Shown here one piece after another: positions 22,560-33,800 of a DNA stretch of 64,000 nucleotides. Origin of the DNA: Azolla caroliniana (Eukaryota > Polypodiophyta); the NCBI GenBank assembly GCA_043228905.1, contig JBHGNT010000005.1, forward strand, positions 7,812,001-7,876,000. The letters run 5' to 3'. The position numbers and the translations under genes are program-made. Position 1 is the stretch's first letter. Each line of letters starts with the position of its first letter. The notes below the pieces were generated by a model, which was given only the letters and a program-made list of their open reading frames with translations, searched no databases and was not told where the DNA came from.

Positions 22560-23717
22560 AGATGCCTTAGCATCATCCTTATGGTTTATCATAGCCATTA
22601 CCAATTCCGAGCACACCATGACAATTTATCTCTTTAGATTTTATTATGGTTCTTCTAAATTTGAAGGGGTTCAATGCCATGTTAATAGAACAATATACAA
22701 AGATGACATATTTCTTGTCATGTAGTAAAGATATCACTAGGGAGGAAACAACAAATTTAGCTATGCGTGAAGTTTGACTCCATGGTCTTCTAGAAAACAT
22801 CATCAGTGACAGTGGACCATAACTTATATCCAAAATTTGGAAGCATCTCTTCACAATGCTCAAAGTCACTTGCAAACTCTCCTAACGTTATCATCCACAA
22901 AATGATGGTCAAATAGAACATACAAATCAAACGTTGGAGTAATAGCTTTGATGCCTCATTAGTTTTCAACAAGATAATTGGGTTGATATATTACATTTTA
23001 CAGAATTTATATATAATGATTTGGTACATTCCTCTACTAGGTTTACACCATTCTATGCATAAAAAGGTTACCATCCTTAATGATGTTTATATGTGAAGCT
23101 CCCAAATTACCAAGTTACAAATCCTAGTGCTCATGGTCATTTAGGTCAACTACGCTAGATTCAGACAAAACTTTCCAATCATCTACGAGAGGCTCAAGTA
23201 ACACACTAATCTAATGTAGATTGACATCGAGTTTCATCTACTTTTCAAGTTGGAGATTGAATATAGTTATTACAATGTCATATAAAGAGTATTAGACCAT
23301 GTGTCAAATTGGATTATCAACAGTTAAGCCGTTTTGTCATTAATGGAAAAATCAATGATATAACCTTTCGCTTTGATCTGCCCCCACAATTATGCTTATA
23401 TCTAATATTTCATAGTTCCCTCCTAGAATTATATGGGATAAGTTCCATTCTCAATCATACTATATCACTTCCACTCTTTGTTGAATTTGAAGATGGACTA
23501 GAGTATGAAGTTACTGTTATTCTTGATTCCAAGATGGTTCACAACAAGCTATATTATTTGGTGGATTGGCTATAAAGTTCTAGTCCAAGCGATTGCACGT
23601 GGGAACCGACAGAGAATGTTTCAAATAGTTGAGCCCTTGCTGAGAAATTTCATGTACAATACTCTAACAAACTAGCTCTTCAACCAATGTAAACTCATTG
23701 TTCGAAGAGGGGGATAG
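22560..23717 (+). pseudogene. Chromodomain Ty3-gypsy element, integrase and chromodomain remnant
   Basis: The plus strand carries broken integrase, with a YHPQNDGQIEHTNQ-like stretch at about 22890-22940 (a decayed version of the catalytic Glu region), and LHFTEFIYNDLVHSSTRFTPFYA after it. A 88-codon frame at 23309-23575 covers the GPF-like linker and the start of a chromodomain (YEVTVILDSKMVHNKLYYLVDWL), which continues past a stop to CTWEPTENV. A polypurine tract GAAGAGGGGGATAG at 23704-23717 marks the end. Gag, protease and RT are missing upstream. Confidence 0.8.
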
Positions 23718-24120
23718 TGTCATGATATTTTACCCTTAAAAGGATTTTCAAGAACGTATGAGCTGACGATAATGTGTCGAAGCGCTACCATTAAAATAAT
23801 CATTGCAATGCATAAAGTTATTTCCATTTATTATTTCACCCAAGGTCTAGAACTTTTTGGAATAGTTTAGAAAAAATTATGAATATCTATACTTTTGAAC
23901 ATTCTAGAAAATTTAGGAATACTCTTGAAGGACCTATGAATAGAGGCATATTGTAATATTCAAACCAATTTGGTTCAATGCTAATCTTAAGCCTCTAAGC
24001 TACTCCTATCTTTGTACTCCTTTTCTATAATATATTTTCCTTTTATCATATACTCTCCCTCCCCCCCCCTCTCTCTCTCTCTCCCTCTCTCTCTCTCTCT
24101 CAATGTATCTATCTCGTGAT
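23718..24120 (+). repeat. 3' LTR of the gypsy remnant
   Basis: Starts TGTCATGATATTTTACC right after the polypurine tract. The part 23890-24055 is clearly homologous to the complement of 40250-40430, the 5' LTR of another copy of this family. A CT-rich run follows at 24056-24100. The 3' end is not clear. Confidence 0.65.
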
Positions 24121-24566
24121 CTTGACGCTATAGGCAACTCATCACAAAAGATATTCATTATAGGTATTGGATAATTGTTGCAAATGGTAGCTTCATTTCC
24201 TTTATGAAAATAACTAGCATATCTACAATTTTCCATTTCTTCCATTGTGTTGAGAATCAAGCTCAACATAGCACAACGTGTGAACACACCTTTTGAGAAT
24301 CCATGGTTACTCAAAGGTCAAGAGTCACACCACTACTCTCTACACATTAACTATGTCTCATAGAATCATATTCTATGACACATAACTAATCAGTTACATA
24401 TTCCCCATGACTATGAGTCTTCACATTCCCCAAGAGAGAGTAGTTGTTGTAGTTAGTTAATGAAAAGAGAGGGTGACTATATATAAAGCAACCTTCTCCT
24501 ACTTCATACTAAGTCGGTTGTGACTCCTTGTAATGCTACATTTTGAATTTCCTATTCTATTTGTAA
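24121..24566. other. Junction segment between gypsy LTR and Tat-like element
   Basis: No gene. Contains a small palindrome TCATAGAAT/CAT/ATTCTATGA at 24358-24378 and a TATATATAA box at about 24479. The 3' LTR expected for the Tat-like element is not present, so that element is truncated here or continues in unrecognised form. Confidence 0.4.
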
Positions 24567-26921
24567 TTATACACCTTTTTCTTTGATGAACCGTTCCTTA
24601 GCCTCAGTGATTGAGACTTGGAGAGTCATCACCTCTCGTTCTCGTGCTTCAAGAGCGACCGACCTTTCAGCAAGCAAGCGCTTGAGGTTTGCTTCGCGGC
24701 TCGCGACTTGTTCTCGTTGTTGGCCAAGAATATTGTTGTGATTCTGTTCGGCCATTTCGGCCAACGCGATCTAGGCCTGAAGCTCCTCCTAGTAGTCCCT
24801 AAGGGGAGGCCCTGTCTAGGTTGCCGCTTGCTGGAGTTGTGCCGAGGACTCCCTGTCTGTTTGTGTCGCTCATTCCATGACTTCCGGAGGTGGTGGCGTT
24901 TGTGTCGAGGCGTGGCTGGTTTGGGGGTGCGGGCTGATATCTGCTCGTCACGATGGCTCACTTGCCTGTACCCAGTCTGTCATTGTGCTGGCCTCGGCCG
25001 TGGCTACCGTGGGGTGGGCGGTGTCGTCTTTGTGTGCTACGATACCTTCAGCACTCGGGCTCAGGTTCGGAAGAGTGGCTGGTGAGACAACTTCACTCGG
25101 CACAGGGAGGATTAAGGGCGGTTGTTGCTGCGTGAGTGTCGCCTGTTTCTCCTCGGCGGCTTGCCATAGGTCGGTAGCCCGTTTGGCTTGTTGATGCACC
25201 GTTTTGATATGTCGGGCCATGTCCTTGGCTGCCCGAGTAGTGTGGTGTAGATTGCGATATGCCTCGACTAAGGCCATGTTCAGATCCGGTAGTTCCATGA
25301 GAAGCGAAGCATTTTGGACTTGCTTCTTCCGTCCTATCTTTTGTAAGGCTCGATCCTCGTAAGGTTCGATTTCACCCATTAGCATGCGTTGGATCATCTT
25401 TGTTTCGGCGTGCTCCTCGGCCATACGAGCGGCGACAGCTACTTAGGTGTGCTCGAGGAAATCCATTAACTCGTAAGTTGTGCCCAGTCGAAGTAGGGCA
25501 CTGAACTCGTATGCCTCCGTGGGGAGATCGTTGTACCCGAGGACTTCCTCCTCTGATATATGCGTGGTTTGGCCATGCTCAATCGTTCCGACTTGGAGCC
25601 ATGACTTAGTTGGTACTATGTCTGTGGAGGGGGGGCTAGCCTCTTTTGATTTCTGCCGCTGGTCGCCTTCAGTTTCTGTGGTTGCCTCTCGAATGATACA
25701 ATGTCTTTTTGGCGGTTGGTCATGCGCGTCCGGGGCTGGTGGTGTTGGCTCCTCGGCCTGTTTCCTCTTCTGCTACCGGGTGGCCGAGGGATGTTGGCTA
25801 GTGGGCCGTGGGCTCGGTTGAGGAGAGGTCATTGATGTCCTTGGTGGCCTCTAGCGTATGGTGACATCCTCGGGGATGGCCTCCTCGACCTCATCCCATT
25901 CGACACAGGTTGCTCTCACCGCCCGTTGTCTTTGTGTTTTTGGTGGGGGTGGGGTCGAGGCGGAAACGGGGTGCCGAACGCCTGTGGGAGGTAGAGAAGA
26001 CGAGGATTCTTCCCATTCTTCCTGAGTTATCTCCAAAATCTGCCCGCATTGTTTCCGTGGTGGTGGCGGAGAGATTAGGGTGCGACGAGGGGAAACCGAA
26101 GGAGGTGGGTAGAGGACTGTAAGGAAGTGGTTGATCACAGGCAACAGACGCTTACCGGTTTGGAAGGATTCGAGCGCCGCCTGAATTCCTTCGCCTGTGA
26201 TGATTCCCCAGTCGATTTTGTTTCCCTCGTAAGCACTGATGATGATCGCCGCTTTGCTCTGTGGCATACTGGTACGGTTGGTATGCACGAACGCGTACTC
26301 CATCAAGATGCGAGCGAGTTCCCCGAATGCCTTGTTGGATCCACCGTAGGTGCAGTAGGCTTTACCAGATATGGAATACGCACAAAAGTATTCCTTCAGG
26401 GTCGTGGAAGGGGGAATCTCGACCTCAAGGTCACCTCGTTTCAGGTCCAAGGCAACACGAATCATATTGTTGGTGACTGTGTTCAGGTGGATTCGTTGTG
26501 CGAATGCTTGGGCATCAGGGTGTGCAGGGGCATCGATCACCTTTAAATAACCACCCAAGCCTCGTTCCTGAAACTAGGAGTGGGTTTCCGGTGAAGCTGC
26601 AAGAGGCATACTGGACTTGGGGTTCTGTTGTGTGGAAGATTGGGGAAGGAGGATTCGACCAGGCCGAGACAGAGTGAGGGAAGGAGATGGTTGTGGTGCG
26701 GCAGCGGGGCTACGAGGGCAAGAGAGGGCTTGTGAGCAAGAGCAGTGGGAGCGATGAACGTGTTGAGAGCGAGAGGAAGCTTGAGAGCGTGGAAGCGATG
26801 AATGTTGGGTGTGCAAGAAAACGTCTATGTGTGGAGTGGGCTTGGGGTAACTGTTTTTTAGCGAACGCCTAGGGTTTTGTACATGAAGAGGAGCCTGGAG
26901 ATTCTTGGGCGTGGATGCCAT
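24567..26921 (-). pseudogene. Third ORF of the Tat-like gypsy element, nonsense-riddled
   Basis: One reading frame of about 785 codons runs from an ATG at 26921 to 24567, without frameshift. It is interrupted by nine internal stops (26574, 25851, 25773, 25443, 24948, 24870, 24816, 24789, 24771). The first part is Ser/Pro-rich. The 25851-26558 section contains a globular region (about LGGYLKVIDAP to IQAALES) that resembles the 'putative plant transposon protein' domain found in some gypsy elements; this resemblance is from memory and uncertain. The 24567-25424 part is heptad-rich and likely coiled coil. Its place downstream of integrase matches the extra ORF of Athila/Tat-type elements. Confidence 0.65.
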
Positions 26922-27138
26922 AATAGGATATTATGGCCACCTGTCCTAGGGAGTTAGTATTGCGCCTTGGATGTTGTGCATGTGCCTTTAAATACTTAAG
27001 TGAATGTGAAAGTGACTAATGGGTGCCTCTAACCTGACATGATTTGGGTGAGGTGGTAGGTGGTGTAGGTGGAACTAACTAATTGCTAAAACTATGCCTC
27101 ATCCTACCTAATGTCTACTTTGGAATGCTGGTGGGTCC

Positions 27139-29893
27139 TTACCGAGGGGGACGCGTGGCCTCCTTCGTGGCCGTGTCCGTGTCGTGAGACTCAGCGAAAG
27201 GGTTGGCTGGGGTATTTCCCTGGTACGGTCGTAGTCGGAATTGATTCACCCTGCTTTTTACTATTTCCCCGGCGAGGGTGCCGTGCTGGAACGTGCCGTT
27301 AAACTCGTCAATAATCCAGAAGGGGCCGGTCCATCGAAATCGTAACTTTCCTGGCATAGTACTGAGTCGCGTCTGGAAAACGAGGACCGGTTTGCTTATG
27401 GTCAGTTCTTGTTCCAATCCCTTCCGATGTCGGTCCACAAAGGATTTTCGTTGGCGTTGGCGCTGTTCAAGTTGGGCCATGTTCACTACTCGGTCCTCGC
27501 CAAGTTCGAGGAGTTGTTCCAGCCTCAATTGTTCGGATTGGGCCTCGGGAAGTCGTGCTTTAACTTGCACTTGGAACTCGATGGGCATAACGACTTCTAG
27601 ACCAAAAGCCATCCAAAAGGGGGTGGATTGAATGCTCGTTTTGAATGTCGTGCAGTAAGCCCACAGTGCACTATGGAACTTGTCATCCCAATCGGTGCGG
27701 TTCTCGTTGACGATCTTCTTCAGGATTGTTTGGAGAATTTTGTTAGTCGATTCTACCAATCCGTTTGCCTGCGGATAGTATGGTGTGCTTTTCTTATGTA
27801 CCACTACGTAGTGAGTCGTAAGCTCGCGTATTATATGGTTTATAAAGTGCCCACCTTGATCACTAACGAGCTCAATTGGACATCCATAACAGCACCAGAG
27901 ATGTTCGTACACGAATTTGGCCGTGGACGTTGCCGTGTTGTCTCGTAAAGCCTTTGCCTCAACCCATTTTGTGCAGTAGTTTGTGGCGACGATGATATAC
28001 TTATTACCGGTTCGGGCCGCGGCTGGTTTGAAGGGTCCCACAAAATCTAACCCCCATTTTTGAAATGGTTCCAATGGAAGAATGGGTTGGTGTGGCATTC
28101 GAGCTTGTTCCATCGGCTGTCCCAACCATTGGGACAAATCGCACTGTCGGCAGAACTCGTGGGCATCCTTTTTCGTTGTAGGCCACCATAACCCACTCTA
28201 CCATACTTTTCGTGCCGTGGACTCTCCAGCGTAGTGTCCGCCGGCGATTCCGAGGTGGGCCTCTTGGAGGATGGCCTTCTTCTCGAATTGTCAAATGGCC
28301 CGACGCCATATTCCGTCCGAGCCTTTGTGATAGAGGATGTCCGAAACTAGACAAAAGTTGCGGCTACGTACTATGAGTTGTTTCCGTACATCGAGGGCCA
28401 TGTGGTCGGGAGGCAAAGCAGTACTAAGGAAATGGGTCATCTCCGTGATCCATTAATCTTCTTTGTCATCGGTTAGCGTTGCGAGATGAAATAAGCCGGC
28501 ATCGGGTAGATCGTCATACGTGGGCTCGACAGGGTCTTCGGACTCGAGGCGGCTTAGGTAATCGGCAACGGCGTGTTGAACTCCGGGTTGATGTTGTATA
28601 TGAAAATCAAACTCTTGTAATAGGAGCATCCATCGAGCCAGTCGACCTGTCAGGGCTTGTTTATTAACCAGGTAGAGGAGGGCCGAGTGATCGACGTGAA
28701 AGGCGAATTTTCGGCCTAAGAGGTAATGCCAAAATTTACTGATGTTGTAGATCATACCGAGGGCCTCCCATTCGGTGGTTGAATAGTTCTTTTCCGCGGC
28801 CGAGAGATGTCGGCTAGTATAATACACTGGCCGATACCAATTTGGGGGCGTGCATTGCATAAGTGCGCTCCTGAGGGCAATATCTGATGTGTCCATGAAG
28901 ACGTGAACAGGTTCCGACCATCTCGGGGGTTGTACAACTGGGGCATGCGAGAGCATTAATTTCAATCCTTGGTAAGCCTCATCCTCGATTTAAGTCCATT
29001 TAAAGGGGAGTTGATGCACCGCCGCGTGTAGTGTTGTCACGAAATCGGCCATGACGATACCTTCTTGATTGACGATGTGTCCGAGTAGGTTGCCGCTTGT
29101 GAACAAGAACGCACACTTTGTCGGGTTTAAACTTAATTGAGCCTGGTGACATCGATCAAGACAGAGGCGTAACTGGGTCATGTGTTCCAGTCGCTGACCA
29201 TATACGGCGAAGTCGTCAAGAAAGACTTGCATTAACGCCGGGATATACTCGTTAAAAATTTCGGTAATGATGCGCCGGTACGTGGCCGACGCTGTTTTTA
29301 AACCGAACATCATGACTTCTGCCACGAAAACACCCCATTCCGTGACAAATGTTGTTTTCTCTTGATCATCTAGGTGCATTCTAATTTGGTTGTACCCACT
29401 AAACCCGTCTAGAAAGCTGTAACATTTGTGACCTACCACCGTGTCGAGAACACTATCCGTGAACGGCAGAGGGAATCCATCCGTGACCATTGCAGCATTA
29501 CGCTTGCAGTAGTCCACACAGACTCGGATTTTCCCGTTTTTCTTGGGGACGACTACGATTGGGCTTAACCATGTGGCGTGTTTTACCAGTCATATGAACC
29601 CGACTCAGAGGAGCTTGTCTATTTCTTCCTTGACCTTAGCCGCATAATTGGGGTTCATTCGGTATTGTCTTTGCTGAACCGGACAAGCGTCTGGGAGAAG
29701 GTGGATTTGATGTTGGTAGTATTGTGGGTCCAAACCCTTCATATTCGTGTAAGACCATGCGAATACATCCTGGTAATCGGTGAGTAAGTGGATGAGGGTT
29801 GCTCGTTCACCGGCTGGTAAGTTATTAGCAATCTGTAGGGTCCGAGGGGTCTCGTCCGAACCGAGGTTCAGTGTTTCGAGCGTTGATGCCTTC
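27139..29893 (-). pseudogene. Tat-like gypsy RT, RNase H and integrase, decayed
   Basis: RT spans about 29893-28990, with GFSGYNQIRM and the catalytic box QVFLDDFAVYG. RNase H covers 28965-28453 (VFMDTSDIALRSAL, YTSRHLSAAEKNYSTTEWEAL, DHSALLYLV). Integrase runs 28451-27139 with an HHCC finger, the catalytic core around LDFVGPF, VSDQGGHF and NGLVESTNK (all three acidic residues kept), and a C-terminal GPFWI motif. All in one frame, interrupted by stops at 29605, 29590, 28990, 28453, 28291 and 28198. A frameshift near 29893 separates it from the protease frame. Confidence 0.88.
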
Positions 29894-30184
29894 ACGCGTT
29901 GGGAGGTGTATTCACCGTGACCTCCTCGTCTAGAGGTGTGCCGACGGCCGATATGGCTTCGATTTCAAAGAGAGGTATGATAGTGGGATGGTCTTCTAGG
30001 AAATCATCCACCTCGTCATCGGCTAATCCATCGAGCATGTGCACCCCTTCCGCGTATAACGACGACGTGTTGTGGGGCGTGGTTACGCGTTCTTCGGTTA
30101 TGATCCGGGCCTTGGTCTTTCCTCGGCGAAACGAGATGATGTTGCGTTGCCAATGTTGTTTAATATTGGCTGTGCGCAACCATG
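29894..30184 (-). pseudogene. Tat-like pol, protease-RT linker
   Basis: Continues in frame the protease segment that ends at 35541 on the other side of the copia insertion; the 5356-bp insert plus 5-bp duplication is a multiple of three, so the frame matches on both sides. Encodes the acidic linker before RT and ends at the TGA at 29892. Confidence 0.7.
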
Positions 30185-30791
30185 TGATAGGAATCGATGC
30201 TTCGATTTACCTTCTTCTCTCGGCCACAACCGAGTAATCGCGGATCAATGCAGCAGAAAATAGAAACCAAAGAGAGAAACATACGAGTACACAGGGATTA
30301 ACGTGGAAAACCCTAGATGGGAAAAACCACGGGAGTACAAGACTCCAAACAACACTATACAAGAGAAGTATACAATGACGAGCTCCAAGGCGACGACCTT
30401 GAGCTCGCTGTCCTCGCCACAGGCGGCGGAAATACACCGAGGCGTCGTCCTCTTCCTCTCTCGCGCTCTATCTCTCACTCTGTCTCACGGCTGCTCCCTC
30501 TTCACTCCTCTTGAGTGGAAAAACAGAAAAATAAGAAGCAACACAAAAACTGTTTGCCCTAAGTCATATTTATACTTATATGACTTTGGGCTATTTACAA
30601 CTGTAGCCTCAGGGGCCCATAGCGAACATATTCACGGATATGTCCCTGCATCCGGATCGCTCTCCGGGTACATTCGTCATCCGGTACTGAAACCGGGGTC
30701 TTCGTCATCCGGATCCGAAACCGAAACCGGGCTTGTCGGCATTCATCTTCGATATCCGACCATCCCATCCGAAGGGACCGTAATCCCAACA
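30185..30791 (-). repeat. 3' LTR of the copia element (607 bp)
   Basis: By my reading identical to 34906-35540 except for two substitutions and one fewer copy of a 28-bp unit. Identical open frames in both LTRs are not genes. Confidence 0.95.
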
Positions 30792-30801
30792 AACTCCCCC
30801 T

Positions 30802-33800
30802 TCACTTCGGCATGGGATGTCTCTCCAATCCGATCCTCTTCCGGCATGCTTCCAGCTTGTCGGGTGTGAGGACCTTGGTCAGCATATCCGACCCGTTCTC
30901 GTCTGTGTGGATCTTTGTCAGCACGAACTCCTTGTCTTCTATCCTTTCCCGGATCCAGTGATATCTTCGCTGGATGTGCTTCGTCCGGGAGTGATAGGCC
31001 GCGTTCTTCGCAAGGTGGATTGCACTCTGACTGTCGCAGTAGAGTCGGTACTCCTCCTGTTGGATACCGAGCTCTCTAATGAAGTCCTTCATCCATATTA
31101 TTTCCTTGCCGGCTTCAACTGCCGCCATGTACTCCGCCTCCGTGGTTGACAACGCAACCGTCTTCTGCAGCCTCGACTGCCATGAAACAGCTCCCCCTGC
31201 ATACGTCATCACATACCCTGATGTGGACCGGCTGGTATCTGCATCAGCCGACATATCCGAATCGGTAAAGCCGTCGAGTTCGGGCTTTCCGGAGCCGAAT
31301 CGGAGGCACACGTTTGCCGTGCCCTTCAGGTATCGGAGTATCCACTTGGCCGCGTTCCAATGCTCTTTGCCGGGATTGCTCATGTACCGGCTCACCACTC
31401 CGACTGCATATCCGATGTCCGGTCTCGTACACACCATGGCGTACATCAAGCTCCCGACGGCTGAGGCATACGGTACTTTCATCATATCCTCCTTTTCAGC
31501 CTTTGTCTTGGGACTTTGCTTGCTGGACAGCTTGCAGTTTGTCGGGAGGGTCGATCCGACCGGTCTTGCTTCCGACATGTTGAACCGGTGAAGCACCTTC
31601 GTCACGTACTTCTCCTGTGACAGCCACAACTGCTTCTTCTTCCGGTCCCGGATGATGTGCATCCCTAGTATTTGCCTCGCCGGACCCAGGTCCTTCATTG
31701 AGAAGGTTCGGTGAAGAGCCTTCTTCAGCATCCGTATCTTGACCTGATCCCGTCCGACGATCAACATGTCGTCCACGTACAGGAGGAGTATTAGAGAGTC
31801 TCCTTCTTCGAACTTCTTCACAAACACGAAGTGGTCGGACTGCGTTTTGAGGTACCCTTCGTCGGTCATGAAGGAGTCAAACTTCCGGTACCACTGCCGG
31901 GGAGCCTGCTTCAGTCCGTAAAGGCTCTTCTTCAACCGGCATACCAGGTGCTCCTTCCCTTTCTTCTCGAATCCTTCCGGTTGCTGCATGTAGATCTCTT
32001 CTTCGAGGTCACCGTGAAGGAATGTCGTCTTCACGTCCATCTGTTCTACCTCGAGGTCCATGCTTGCCGCTATGCTCAGCACCGTTCGGATGGAGGTCAT
32101 CTTCACTACCGGAGCAAATATCTCGTCGAAGTCGACGCCCTTCTTCTGCTGAAACCCCTTCACCACGATCCTGGCTTTGTATCTCGGGGGGTTTCCGGCA
32201 TCTCCCGGTTTCAGCTTGAACACCCACTTGTTTCGAAGTGCCCGCTTTCCTTTCGGCAACTCCACAAGTTCATATGTGTGGTTCTCATGCAGGGAATCCA
32301 TCTCGTCCTGCATGGCACTCAACCACCTGCGGCTCTGGGTGTCATGCTTTGCTTCTTCAAAGCTCTCCGGCTCCCCCTCGTCGGTTAGCAGCACGTGCTC
32401 TGGTTCCGGAAATCTCCGGGGGGCCCTTCTCTCTCTTAGAGGATATCTCCGTTCCGGAGCTTCGGTAACCGGTTCTTCCGATTCTTCTTCATCCGAATCC
32501 ATTTCGTGATCGGGGCCGGTTCCGGTATCATTTTCGTCTTCTTCGGCCGGTTCGGTTTCTTCACCGTCTTCGGCCGGATCCTCGAGTGCTAACCGGTCCC
32601 TTGCCGGTCGGGACTGCTCCTCGTAGAGTTTATCCTCACCGGTTGACTTGGAGCTCTTCATCTTCTTCTTCGACTCCCAGTCGGCGAGTGTCTTGTCCTC
32701 CATGAAGATGATGTCTCGACTCCTGAATATCTTCTTGTCAACCGGGTCCCATACTCGGTAGCCGAACTCGTCGTCGCCGTATCCGAGGAATATGCATGGC
32801 CGGGTCTTTGGATCTAGCTTTCCTCTCCGGTCCTTTGCCACATGCACGTATGCGAGACACCCGAACACCTTCAGATGCCGGTAGGATACTTCCCTACCGG
32901 TCCACACTCTCTGCGGCGTGTCTCCGTCCAAAGGTACTGAGGGTGATCTGTTTATCACGTATGTCGCCGTCGACATCGCCTCAGCCCAAAAACCCTTGGG
33001 TAATTCCGCATGCGCCAGCATACTCCGGACCCTCTCCATTATGGTCCGATTCATCCTCTCGGCCAGCCCGTTCAGTTCCGGCGTCTTCGGCACAGTAAAC
33101 TCGAGTCGGATTCCCTTCGAGCGACAGTACTCCTGGAACTGCCCCCGGTATTCCCCTCCGTTATCCGCTCGTATCGCTTTCAGCTTCTTGCCGGATTCCC
33201 TTTCCACTCTCGCGTGGAGTTCTTTGAAGACGCACAACACTTGGTCCTTTGTCTTCAGCGGTGCCGTCCACAACTTCCGGCTATGATCATCAATGAATGT
33301 TACGAAGTACTGGGCTCCGCCATGTGACTTCGTTTCTACCTGACACACATCAGTGTGCACCAACTCCAATGGTGCGCTACGTCTCGTCGGTGGCCTTGAG
33401 TGGAAGGAGGTTCGGTTCTGCTTACCGGCCAGGCAATCGGTGCACTTCTCCAGGTGCACATGCTTCACTGGGATAAGGTTGTCTTCTGCAAGCCTCTTCA
33501 TCCCCTTCTCACTCATGTGGCACAGTCTCTTGTGCCACAGCTCACCGGCAGTGTCGGCTGCCACATTCAGCTCTTCCGGACATAACCGGGCATTCATCAG
33601 GTACAGTGTGTTGACTTTCCGGGCCCGAGCCACTATCAGGCTCCCCTTGCTGAACTTCATTACGCCGTTCCGGATGCTACCTGTGTAGCCTTCATCGTCT
33701 AGCCTCCTGGCCGAAATCAGGTTCAATCGAACCTCCGGAACGTGTCGGACATCCTTCAGCAGCATTTTGCATCCGGTCGGGGTTGTCAACCACACGTCTC

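Noticed and set aside
24618-25194. Plus-strand frames opposite the third Tat ORF
   Set aside because: The minus-strand frame is continuous with pol sense and shows coiled-coil heptads; the plus frames are antisense shadows.
30207-30478. Two frames repeated exactly at 34928-35199
   Set aside because: They lie inside the two LTRs of the copia element; identity comes from LTR duplication, not from a gene family.
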